Positions 25,750-33,271 of a stretch of 41,276 nucleotides of DNA are shown here, in pieces. The notes below the pieces were generated by a model. It was not told where the DNA came from, did no database searches, and saw nothing but the letters and a program-made list of their open reading frames with translations. The position numbers and the translations under genes were made by a program. Numbering within the stretch: the first letter of the stretch is position 1; each line of letters begins with the position of its first letter. The DNA lies in assembly GCA_030432035.1 (NCBI GenBank), contig JAUIHO010000012.1, forward strand, positions 1-41,276, read 5' to 3'. The DNA comes from Phycisphaerae bacterium. GTDB lineage: Bacteria > Planctomycetota > Phycisphaerae > UBA1845 > UTPLA1.

Positions 25750-27276
25750 GTGCCTGCAAACGTTCAATTCAACCAAGTGCAAATTCACGACCGTATGCAT
25801 GCCGCCATTGAAAGCATCATTGGCAGCCAACAGTATAAGGTCTGGTTCCGAAATTCGTCACGCATTGAATACGCTGACGGGGTCGTCAAGGTGGGCGTCC
25901 CGAACCTCTTCATCAGCGGCTACATCGAAGACCACTTCGTGGATGCCGTCCATCAGGCGGCCCAACACGTATTCGGCCAGCCAATGAAGGTGGCCTTTGC
26001 CATCGATCCGGTGCTATTCCGCAATCTTCGCAAGAGCCAGCTCAATTCACAGGCCGATTTCATCGGCAAACAGTCCGAGCGAGCCCTCAAGGAAGACGGC
26101 GGCAACGGTGCCAACTACCAGCCGCAATCCCGTACGCTACGCGGCCGTCTCGACGACTTTGTGGTCGGCAGCAACAACCGACTGGCGTATTCGATCGCCC
26201 GCAATCTGGTCGAAGGCACCATGCTCGACACGAGCCCGGTGTTCTTCTACAGCTCGTGCGGCCTCGGCAAGACGCACCTGCTGCAGGGCATTGCCAACGC
26301 CCTTTCCAAGACGAAGCCCGACGTTCGCTGGAAGTACGCCAGTGGCGAGGAGTTCACCAACGAATTCCTCTACGCCCTGCGCGAACGCAAGCTCGACGCC
26401 TTCCGGCATCGCTACCGCGACGTCGATGTGCTGCTGCTCGACGACATGCAGTTCATCGCCAACAAGAAGGCCACGCAGGAAGAGTTCTTCCACACGTTTG
26501 AGGCCATTTGCGGCTCGTCGAAGCAAATCGTGCTCGCGTCGGACTCGCATCCGAAGCTGATCGGCGACCTGACCGATTCGCTTGTGAGCCGAATCGTCGC
26601 GGGCATGGTCGTTCGCATCGAACGCCCGGATCAGCAGACCCGCGTCGAAATCCTGCGTCAGCGTGTCGCCAAGACGTCGCACCAAGTGCCGGACGCCGTG
26701 CTCGAATACATCGCCTCGCGCATCAACGCCAACGTACGCGAACTCGAAGGCTGCCTGCTCAAGCTGCTCGCCTACGGTTCGCTCACCAAGTCGCCGATCA
26801 CGACCGACTTGGCCCGACAGGCGCTCGACGAGCATCTGACGCAGACCGACAAGATCCTGACCGTCAGCGACATCGAACAGAGCGTGGCGACGTACTTCGG
26901 CATTACGCCGGCCGACCTGCACACGTCCAAAAAGAGCCGCACGATTGCGTTGGCGCGCAACGTGGCGATGTACCTCGCCCGCAAGCACACGAGCCTGAGC
27001 TTCCCCGAGATCGCCCGGCTCATGGGCAACAAAAATCACACCACGGTGCTGTTGGCCTGCCGCCGCATCACGAATTACCTGAACGACAAAGCGGATGTGA
27101 CGTGGCAGACCGGTGCCGGTCCGCTCACCCGCCCGCTGCAAGCCATCATTGAATGCCAGGAGGAGCATTTACGCGTCGGCGGCAAGGATGCCGCCCTTTC
27201 TGCTGACGCGCCCGCAACCGAACCGACGGCTGCGACGCCTCCGGCGGCTGCCCCGAAGGTTCCCTCGGTGGCCTAA
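25750..27276 (+). CDS. dnaA: Chromosomal replication initiator DnaA
   Basis: Binds DnaA boxes and opens the origin. The 508 residues have domain I (about 1-85), a linker, the AAA+ domain (about 130-345) with Walker B LLLDDMQF (228-235), the sensor region DLTDSLVSRI, and a C-terminal helix-turn-helix with MGNKNHTTVLLACRRI. Odd points: the P-loop at 168-175 reads SSCGLGKT, where the usual form is GGVGLGKT, so the first glycine of GxxxxGKT is Ser; and the protein continues about 35 residues past domain IV as an Ala/Pro-rich tail. Start GTG 25750 has AAGGAG six bases upstream. No dnaN follows. Confidence 0.97.
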   Translation: MPANVQFNQVQIHDRMHAAIESIIGSQQYKVWFRNSSRIEYADGVVKVGVPNLFISGYIEDHFVDAVHQAAQHVFGQPMKVAFAIDPVLFRNLRKSQLNSQADFIGKQSERALKEDGGNGANYQPQSRTLRGRLDDFVVGSNNRLAYSIARNLVEGTMLDTSPVFFYSSCGLGKTHLLQGIANALSKTKPDVRWKYASGEEFTNEFLYALRERKLDAFRHRYRDVDVLLLDDMQFIANKKATQEEFFHTFEAICGSSKQIVLASDSHPKLIGDLTDSLVSRIVAGMVVRIERPDQQTRVEILRQRVAKTSHQVPDAVLEYIASRINANVRELEGCLLKLLAYGSLTKSPITTDLARQALDEHLTQTDKILTVSDIEQSVATYFGITPADLHTSKKSRTIALARNVAMYLARKHTSLSFPEIARLMGNKNHTTVLLACRRITNYLNDKADVTWQTGAGPLTRPLQAIIECQEEHLRVGGKDAALSADAPATEPTAATPPAAAPKVPSVA

Positions 27277-27284
27277 AACTCTGC

Positions 27285-27304
27285 GGCTCGGCGTTTGGCG
27301 AGCC
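27285..27304 (+). other. Hairpin after dnaA, uncertain role
   Basis: GGCTCG and CGAGCC pair around an eight-base loop nine bases after the dnaA stop, without a T-run. The rest of the 27277-27624 gap (348 bases) holds nothing I recognise apart from the ribosome site of the protease gene, GGAGG at 27613-27617. Confidence 0.3.
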
Positions 27305-27624
27305 AACAACGCAAAAGAATGACGGCGATTGCGTCGGTCGGTGTGATGGAGCCGCCGCCGATGCTTTCGCCCTTTTTTATGCCCAAACGAAATCCGGCGG
27401 CACATTTCGACCCGCTCAACGGCAAAAAACGCACGTTTGAAACTTAGTGGCGGCGAATCGCTATCATTATTTGATGGTTTTCGACCACCGGCGAAGCCCA
27501 AGATTGAGCCGCTGCCGGTAACAACCGATGTGCGAAGAGGGGAATCCGCTCGGGCAAGCCGACCGAATACCCATTCCGCAAATGTACACCGGCAAGAATT
27601 GCTACCTCATCCGGAGGATGCCGC

Positions 27625-29238
27625 ATGCCCGTTCGCAAAGCGCTGCTTAACGTGACCCTGCTGTCGATCGTTGTCGTCTTATTCGCCGCCGGTGTCGATC
27701 GCCTCAATCTGATCGGCAAGACCGCCTACGCCATCGAGAGCGCCAAGCTCGACGCCGAATTCGATCACATCTCCGACACGATGTCGATGGACTTGGAGCC
27801 GTTGGCTCAAATCTCGCGTGGGTTCGCGCTGATCTCAGAAGCCAACAGATCGTCGGTCGTGTATATCGACGCGCTTTCCACCGCCACGATTGACGACCGC
27901 GTACGCGAACTGCTCGAAGAAAATGACGTGCAAATTCCGCCGTCGCGCGGCACCGGTAGCGGTGTCATTTTCGACGCCGCGGGATTCATCGTGACAAACA
28001 ATCACGTCGTTGCAGATAGCGATGTCGTGCGCGTGACGCTAGCGGATGGTCGCAAAATACGCGCCGAAGTTGTCGGCACCGATCCGAAGACCGACCTCGC
28101 CGTCGTACGCATCAACGCGGATAACTTGCAACCCGCACGCTTTGGTAACTCCGACGAAGTCAAGGTAGGCCACTTGGTGCTCGCGATCGGTAGCCCGTTT
28201 CGCTTGGGTCATAGCGTGACACACGGCATCATCAGCGCGATCGGGCGCAGCGATGTCGAAGTGAACATCGACTATCAGGATTGGTTGCAAACCGACGCCG
28301 CCATTAACCCCGGCAACTCGGGCGGTCCGCTGATCAACACCAAAGGTGAAGTCATCGGCCTTAACACGGCCATCGCAACCGAGTCGGGCGCCAATCAGGG
28401 CGTGGCCTTTGCCATTCCGTCGAACACGATTAAGCGCATTGTTGAAAAGTTAAAGACGGGTCGCGAAATCATCCGCGGTTACCTCGGCGTGCACATCGAA
28501 CAGATCACGCCGCAGGAAGCGCGGGCTTACAACTACGACCGTGCGTATGGGGTGTTGATCAAAGGCGTCGGCAACAATTCGCCGGCGATGCTGGCCGGTA
28601 TGCAACCCGAAGATATAGTCGTGCGCGTGGGCGAACGCATCGTGCGCACACGGGAAAAACTGCAGCACATGATCGCCGCCATCGAACCCGGCAACACGGT
28701 CGATATCACCGTTTGGCGCAAAGGTATCGAAGTCGTGTTGCCGACGCGCATCGGCGCGCAGCCGCGTAACTTCCGACCGAAGGGTCGTTTGCGTGACTTT
28801 GCACCGGCGCCAGAAGTCCAGCCTTCAGCTCGCGAAGAGATGCGAGAGTTGCTCGACGAAATGATTGAATCAAATCGAAAAGATCGTGATCAATCGAGCC
28901 TGCGAAATAAACCTCAAACCGGCCCGCGGCGCGTGTTTCGAAACATTGGCATGGAAGCGTCGACCGTTACGCCGGAGTTGTCGAAGCGCTACGACTTGCC
29001 CGATGAAATCATCAATGGCGTCGTCGTGACGCGGGCATACCCGACGGGCGATGCCTACCTTGCCGACTTGCGTCCCGGGCAGGTGATCGTGTCCGCCAAC
29101 GATCGGGTCATTCAAAACATCGCCGAATTCGAGTCGCTTCTAACACCGGACAATCTCAAGAAAGGTATTCGCCTTAAGATGCGTGTGCGCAACGCCGGCC
29201 AGTACGAAGATTGGTACACGGTGTTGTCGTCGCGGTAA
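27625..29238 (+). CDS. HtrA/DegP-type serine protease with two PDZ domains
   Basis: Envelope quality-control protease, anchored or exported by an N-terminal hydrophobic segment (LLNVTLLSIVVVLFAAGV). The 537 residues contain the S1C triad His127 (VTNNHVVADSD), Asp157 (DPKTDLAVVRI) and Ser232 (NPGNSGGPLI). PDZ1 spans about 285-375 (GYLGVHIEQITPQEA; LAGMQPEDIVVRVGE) and PDZ2 about 440-530 (NGVVVTRAYPTGDAYLADLR). A charged linker of about 50 residues separates them. GGAGG seven bases before the ATG supports the start. It stands alone between dnaA and the arsenosugar genes; no sigma-E-like regulator is nearby. Confidence 0.92.
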   Translation: MPVRKALLNVTLLSIVVVLFAAGVDRLNLIGKTAYAIESAKLDAEFDHISDTMSMDLEPLAQISRGFALISEANRSSVVYIDALSTATIDDRVRELLEENDVQIPPSRGTGSGVIFDAAGFIVTNNHVVADSDVVRVTLADGRKIRAEVVGTDPKTDLAVVRINADNLQPARFGNSDEVKVGHLVLAIGSPFRLGHSVTHGIISAIGRSDVEVNIDYQDWLQTDAAINPGNSGGPLINTKGEVIGLNTAIATESGANQGVAFAIPSNTIKRIVEKLKTGREIIRGYLGVHIEQITPQEARAYNYDRAYGVLIKGVGNNSPAMLAGMQPEDIVVRVGERIVRTREKLQHMIAAIEPGNTVDITVWRKGIEVVLPTRIGAQPRNFRPKGRLRDFAPAPEVQPSAREEMRELLDEMIESNRKDRDQSSLRNKPQTGPRRVFRNIGMEASTVTPELSKRYDLPDEIINGVVVTRAYPTGDAYLADLRPGQVIVSANDRVIQNIAEFESLLTPDNLKKGIRLKMRVRNAGQYEDWYTVLSSR

Positions 29239-29630
29239 GCACCGTTAAGAAACGACGACCCTAACAGGTAAATAAGAAGCGCTGACATTTACGAAGCGAT
29301 GGCATGCTACATTGAGACTGTTTCGCTGGTCGCACGAACATCTGTTTAGCTGGGTGCCACTGGACAGCTTGCTGCCAGCGCTCAGGGCGCGACGAACATT
29401 TCCGTAATCGATCCGGTCATTCGTCATCGGTGCATGACGGAATCTCGGCGCAATTCTTTATTCGTTGACTACCCGACGATGATTCCAATTCTCATGGTAG
29501 CCACGTACGCAGCTTCAACGAGCCAATGAATATAAGCCTCTATTGCATCAGATCGATCTCTATTCCTGATTAATCATCTAAGACATCGATTATTCTGGCG
29601 TGTTTGACTGATTGCCGCCTTGCCCTTTGG

Positions 29631-29665
29631 TATAATCCAACCTCGTAAAACTTTACCCCACGAGG
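29631..29665 (+). promoter_or_regulatory. Promoter -10 element and dyad before the arsenosugar genes
   Basis: TATAAT (29631-29636) is a perfect -10, but no -35 lies at 16-18 bases (TTGACT at 29604 is 21 bases away). Shortly after, CCTCGT (29641-29646) and ACGAGG (29660-29665) form a perfect dyad. The right arm contains the GAGG ribosome site nine bases before ATG 29675. The dyad could be an operator or could mask the ribosome site. Upstream, 29239-29600 holds nothing I recognise. Confidence 0.45.
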
Positions 29666-29674
29666 CAAACCCGC

Positions 29675-30007
29675 ATGGCTCAATACTACGACGACGCCGA
29701 TCTGCCGCGCTTTGGCGAGATCGGCAAGGACGCCCCCGAATTGTGGCAGAAATTTAGCGCCTATTACGGGGCCGTTTTCGAAGAAGGTGCCCTTTCCGAG
29801 CGGGAAAAGGCCCTCATCGCGCTGGCCGTGTCGCACGCCGTGCAATGCCCGTATTGCATTGACGCATATACTCAGGGGTGCCTCGAAAAGGGCTCCAATC
29901 TGGAACAAATGACCGAGGCGGTGCACGTGGCAGCAGCCATCAAAGGCGGCGCGGCGTTGGTGCACGGCGTTCAGATGCGAAAGAAAGCGGAAGGGTTGAG
30001 CATGTAG
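29675..30007 (+). CDS. Arsenosugar biosynthesis-associated AhpD-like protein
   Basis: A 110-residue carboxymuconolactone decarboxylase/AhpD-fold protein of the type paired with ArsS. It begins MAQYYDDADLPRFGEIGKD and has HAVQCPYCIDAYTQGCLEKG, the redox CxxC, then MTEAVHVAAAIKGGAALVHG, a combination I associate with the arsenosugar peroxidase-like family. In AhpD the CxxC is followed by a His of the proton relay; here that position is Tyr (CIDAYT), so peroxidase activity by the AhpD mechanism is doubtful. The arsS gene follows about 140-160 bases downstream, across an inverted repeat. Confidence 0.9.
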   Translation: MAQYYDDADLPRFGEIGKDAPELWQKFSAYYGAVFEEGALSEREKALIALAVSHAVQCPYCIDAYTQGCLEKGSNLEQMTEAVHVAAAIKGGAALVHGVQMRKKAEGLSM

Positions 30008-30010
30008 CGG

Positions 30011-30111
30011 AGAATTGAGAATGGCGAATTCAGAATTTAGAAACTGCATGCAGGCATCGACGTTTCCTGCGCGACAGACGAACACTTTCTCAATTCACCA
30101 TTCACAATTCT
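30011..30111. repeat. Inverted repeat between the two arsenosugar genes
   Basis: The left arm at 30011-30035 (AGAATTGAGAATGGCGAATT...) and the right arm at 30087-30111 are inverted copies of 25 bases with about three differences, around a 51-base centre. Such AATTGAGAATT-type motifs are common non-coding repeats in several phyla, which is general knowledge. It carries no gene. Confidence 0.75.
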
Positions 30112-30164
30112 AAATTTCACCGACACGAGCGCTGACACTCGCCTACGTGATTAATGAAATTAAT

Positions 30165-31205
30165 ATGAATCAGTCCCTTCTCAAACGCAACCACCCCCTC
30201 GCCGTCATCGACGCCCAGCGGCGCGTGCTTGAAAACGATGCCGCCGTGCCCGCGTTTGGCAAGCGCTTGGCTGCCGCCGATCTACATCCGCTCACTGCCA
30301 CCGGCATCGAGACGTTTCAAATCAACGTCGGCAAGATGTGTAACCAGGTGTGCAAGCACTGCCACGTTGATGCCGGCCCCGATCGCACCGAAATCATGAC
30401 GCGCGAAACGATGGAACTCTGCCTTGCCGCGCTCGATCAGACCGATGCGAAAGTCGTCGACCTTACCGGCGGCGCGCCGGAGATGAACCCCGATTTTCGC
30501 TGGTTGGTTGACCAGATCGTCGCGCGCGGTCGCCGTGTAATCGACCGCAGCAATCTCACCATCTTGGTCGCCCAAGGCTATAAAGACATGTGTCAATTTC
30601 TGGCCAACCGCAAGGTGGAAGTAACGGCCAGCCTGCCGTACTACATGGAAAGCCAGACCGACGCCCAACGCGGCGACCACGTGTTTGAGCGTTCGATTCG
30701 CGCCTTGAAAAACTTGAACTCTGTCGGCTATGGCATGCCGGATAGCGGCCTCACGCTTAATCTTGTTTACAACCCGACCGGCGCATTTCTGCCGCCCAAG
30801 CAAGCGGGTATCGAAGCCGATTACAAACGCGAACTGCGCCGCCGCCACGGTATCGAGTTCAACAGCCTGTACACGATTACCAACATTCCGATCAGCCGAT
30901 TCCTCGACTTCCTCATCGAAAGCGGCAACTACGGTCCGTACATGCAAAAGCTTTCCAACGCCTACAACCCCGAGGCGGCCAAGCAGGTTATGTGTCGCAG
31001 CACCATCAGCATCGGCTGGGATGGTCAGCTATACGATTGCGATTTCAATCAAATGCTGGAGATCACGATTGGCAACGGCTTACCGACACACGTGCGCGGC
31101 TTCGACGCGGCGGCCTTGGCTCGACGCGAGATTTGCATCGGCAACCACTGTTACGGTTGCACGGCGGGAAGCGGGTCGAGTTGTACGGGGGCAGTGGCAA
31201 AGTGA
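30165..31205 (+). CDS. arsS: Arsenosugar biosynthesis radical SAM protein ArsS
   Basis: A radical SAM enzyme, 346 residues, thought to join dimethylarsinous acid with an adenosyl part of SAM in arsenosugar synthesis. The cluster-binding CxxxCxxC is in VGKMCNQVCKHCHVDAGPDR, followed by DLTGGAPEMNPDFRW (SAM-binding GGE-like site, here GGAPE). The C-terminal DUF3641 region shows ISIGWDGQLYDCDFNQML and CIGNHCYGCTAGSGSSC, a second cysteine set. Start: ATG 30165 or the in-frame GTG 30147, neither with a clear ribosome site. No arsM or arsR is in the window, so the methylation step must be encoded elsewhere. Confidence 0.92.
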   Translation: MNQSLLKRNHPLAVIDAQRRVLENDAAVPAFGKRLAAADLHPLTATGIETFQINVGKMCNQVCKHCHVDAGPDRTEIMTRETMELCLAALDQTDAKVVDLTGGAPEMNPDFRWLVDQIVARGRRVIDRSNLTILVAQGYKDMCQFLANRKVEVTASLPYYMESQTDAQRGDHVFERSIRALKNLNSVGYGMPDSGLTLNLVYNPTGAFLPPKQAGIEADYKRELRRRHGIEFNSLYTITNIPISRFLDFLIESGNYGPYMQKLSNAYNPEAAKQVMCRSTISIGWDGQLYDCDFNQMLEITIGNGLPTHVRGFDAAALARREICIGNHCYGCTAGSGSSCTGAVAK

Positions 31206-31221
31206 TGCGACGAATTCTCTT

Positions 31222-31344
31222 GTAGGGTCCGCATCGCGGACCAATGCACCAGTGCAACTTGCGCCTTCCGGACAAGTCAAAGATAAACGTTACGCCGGAA
31301 CTCGAATATTTACTCCGCGAGATGGTCCGCGGTGCGGACCCTAC
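31222..31344. repeat. REP-doublet-like element between arsS and moeA
   Basis: The arms at 31222-31243 and 31323-31344 are 22-base inverted copies (GTAGGGTCCGCATCGCGG... and its complement) with one mismatch, enclosing 79 bases. Each arm is also a hairpin by itself: GGTCCGC, ATC or GGT, GCGGACC. This layout, two inverted palindromic units, is that of REPIN-like elements, which are mobilised in trans. No gene is inside, and no target-site duplication is visible. It fills the gap between two convergent genes. Confidence 0.75.
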
Positions 31345-31367
31345 GGAAAAAAGATCATTAAACCTTC

Positions 31368-32624
31368 TCAACCTATTTCGACGACATACACGCCGTCCCC
31401 TGCTTCCAACACACCTGTCGGATCACGCCGCAATATCAACCCGTTCGCCATCACCAGCCCGAACGGATCACCCGAACCGCGCCAGGCGCAGGCGTCGGCC
31501 CAGTGCTTTCCCTTCGCATCCTGCCAAATCAGCGCCGGCAGAAACGCCGGTCGGTCGTCACCCTTCGGGTCTAACCGTCGCGCGTTGTGTGCCCGCAGCA
31601 TTTTTGGTGGTCGAATCGGATGACCGTGCAAAGTGCGAATCGTCATCTGCGCGAAGACCGTCGCGCAAACGAACGCGCTAACGGGATTGCCCGGCAAGCC
31701 GAAGACGTGTTGACCGTTCGGCCCGCGACCGTAGGCGACGGGCTTACCGGGGCGCATACGCACGCCATGAAAAATCCAACGCACGCCCAATGATTCCGCA
31801 ATGTTCGGAACCAAGTCGTGCGTACCCATCGACATGCCGCCGGCGATTAAGACCACATCACTCGATAGCGAATCTTGTATCGCCGTTTTTAGCATAGCGT
31901 CATCATCCGGCACGATGCCGAGTGGTCGTGCCGTAGCATCGAAGCGTTCGACCAGCGCCGTCAGCATGGGCCCATTGCTATCGACAATCTGACCCGCTGC
32001 GCGTGGTGCGCCGATTGAAACCGTCTCGTTGCCCGTTGTGAGAATCGCGACCTCGGCTTGTCGATAGACGTCGACATCAGACACGCCAGCCGTTGCCAGC
32101 GCCGCCAGCCGCGCGGCATTGATCTCCAACGGCTTGGGTAACAGCAACGCCCCGCTTGCATAATCCGAACCGCGTGGTGCGACGTGCTTGCTCGCGACAA
32201 CCGCAACGTCGATTGAAACTTCGCCGCCATCGTTCGAAACCGTGCAGTCTTCGATCCGCGCGACGGCGTCGGCCCCCTTCGGCAGCATGGCGCCGGTATT
32301 GATGCGCAGCGCCTCCCCCCTATTTAGCGTAATGTCTTGATTCTCACCCGCCTGACGTAGGCCGACGATTTTCAGTTTCGCGCCCGCCGCGGAGCAATCG
32401 GCGGAGCGAACAGCGAAGCCGTCCATCATAGCCTTATCGAACGGCGGGAAATCGCCACCGGCATAAACCGCCCGCGCGAGCGTTCGCCCCACCGCATTCG
32501 CCAACGGCACGGTCTCGATCGGCCTGGGCGCAAGTTCGGCGGAAATTGCCGACCACGCCTCGTCGAGTTCGAGCAATCGATGTGGCTGTTTGCCCCAGTT
32601 GGACGCGTTCGCAGTCATGGTCAA
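31368..32624 (-). CDS. moeA: Molybdopterin molybdenumtransferase MoeA
   Basis: Inserts molybdate into adenylylated molybdopterin in molybdenum cofactor synthesis. The 418 residues have the MoeA N-terminal motif DFPPFDKAMMDGFAVRS, the NTGAMLPKGADAVARIED segment, TTGNETVSIG, the MPT-binding loop LIAGGMSMGTHDLVPN, and HVFGLPGNPVSAFVC. The C-terminal beta domain ends at the stop. No mog, moaA or molybdoenzyme gene is close. It is convergent with arsS, with the REP-like element between them. Confidence 0.92.
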   Translation of the reverse strand: MTMTANASNWGKQPHRLLELDEAWSAISAELAPRPIETVPLANAVGRTLARAVYAGGDFPPFDKAMMDGFAVRSADCSAAGAKLKIVGLRQAGENQDITLNRGEALRINTGAMLPKGADAVARIEDCTVSNDGGEVSIDVAVVASKHVAPRGSDYASGALLLPKPLEINAARLAALATAGVSDVDVYRQAEVAILTTGNETVSIGAPRAAGQIVDSNGPMLTALVERFDATARPLGIVPDDDAMLKTAIQDSLSSDVVLIAGGMSMGTHDLVPNIAESLGVRWIFHGVRMRPGKPVAYGRGPNGQHVFGLPGNPVSAFVCATVFAQMTIRTLHGHPIRPPKMLRAHNARRLDPKGDDRPAFLPALIWQDAKGKHWADACAWRGSGDPFGLVMANGLILRRDPTGVLEAGDGVYVVEIG

Positions 32625-32779
32625 AGTCGTACCCGAAAAGCGAATCGCAGTCGATGCACGATGACATTACCGGCCATCGGATCGGCGGCCCGGCGTCGCC
32701 TCTGTGCGATCGTTCGTTTCAATATTGAGACGTTTTTGATTATCGGCCACGGGCTCAACTTTCTCGTGGGCGAGCGCCG

Positions 32780-32871
32780 ATCAAGCGAATTGGGAGGAAT
32801 CTTCCCGCTGCGGCCGCCACGGGAGCGGCCCACACCCGGGCGATCCCGAACGCCCAGAAAGGAGTTTGCGT
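32780..32871 (+). promoter_or_regulatory. Structured leader of the 50-codon gene
   Basis: Before the small gene lie short inverted repeats: GGCCGC/GCGGCC and GGGCG/CGCCC, after a GGGA/TCCC pair. AAAGGAG (32858-32864) is the ribosome site, seven bases before the ATG. I could not assign a promoter within 32625-32780 with confidence, and I see no other gene there. Confidence 0.4.
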
Positions 32872-33024
32872 ATGAGCAATGATTTGTTCACCGCACTATT
32901 GATGCCGATTGTCGATATCGCTCAGAACTTCGTGGATGCGTCGTTCACGATTCTGGCGCTCTTCGGCTTCTCGGCCCCCAACGTCAGCGCCATCCTCAAC
33001 AGCCTACTCGGCATCGGCGCCTGA
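32872..33024 (+). CDS. Small hydrophobic protein, 50 residues, unknown
   Basis: Begins MSNDLFTALLMPIVDIAQNF and ends NSLLGIGA. I do not recognise it. It is hydrophobic and probably amphipathic or membrane-associated. It has three Asp and no Lys or Arg, so it carries net negative charge, unusual for a signal peptide or a typical antimicrobial peptide. Evidence for expression is strong for such a short frame: a consensus AAAGGAG seven bases before the ATG, and a perfect ten-pair terminator with T-run 42 bases after the stop. It stands alone between divergent moeA and convergent dnaB. A toxin of a type I system, a secreted peptide or a membrane regulator are all possible. Confidence 0.65.
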   Translation: MSNDLFTALLMPIVDIAQNFVDASFTILALFGFSAPNVSAILNSLLGIGA

Positions 33025-33066
33025 TCGCATCGGTCTCCTCATCCTATCGCCATCCAACATCAACCG

Positions 33067-33096
33067 GCCGTCGGACGGAGTCCGACGGCTCTTTTT
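33067..33096 (+). terminator. Rho-independent terminator after the 50-codon gene
   Basis: GCCGTCGGAC (33067-33076) and GTCCGACGGC (33080-33089) form ten perfect pairs around GGA, followed by TCTTTTT. Confidence 0.93.
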
Positions 33097-33145
33097 ATGC
33101 GCGCTGCAACACGTATGCGCTGTGATTCATCAGTACCATATAACA

Positions 33146-33176
33146 TCTGCGCTGTGGCACCGGTTTGTTACCGGTG
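33146..33176. repeat. Dispersed palindromic repeat, family B, copy 2
   Basis: Starts TCTGCGCTGTGGCACCGG; CACCGGT and ACCGGTG form seven perfect pairs around TTGTT. It is the best-preserved copy of the element seen at 1778. It lies between the terminator and the end of dnaB. The rest of 33097-33271 shows nothing else. Confidence 0.65.
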
Positions 33177-33271
33177 TGACGGAAAGTGTGGCAAGCATCG
33201 ATTGACGAGCGCTTACTGCCCGCGACATCTAGCGAGGACCGCTTCCTTACGGGCGCGGCTCTGATCAGAAT

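Noticed and set aside
25521..25811. 96-codon frame over the putative origin and dnaA start
   Set aside because: It crosses the dnaA promoter and overlaps the dnaA start in another frame; composition is not protein-like.
26137..27168. 343-codon open frame antisense to dnaA
   Set aside because: It lies wholly opposite a certain gene, its product is Arg/Val/Ala-rich without any motif, and long antisense frames are usual in GC-rich DNA.
27437..27655. Small plus-strand frame before the HtrA-type gene
   Set aside because: It overlaps the ribosome site and start of the protease gene, has no ribosome site of its own and has no protein-like features.
29604..29636. TTGACT as -35 for the TATAAT at 29631
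   Set aside because: The spacer is 21 bases, too long for a normal sigma-70 promoter; the -10 alone is kept.
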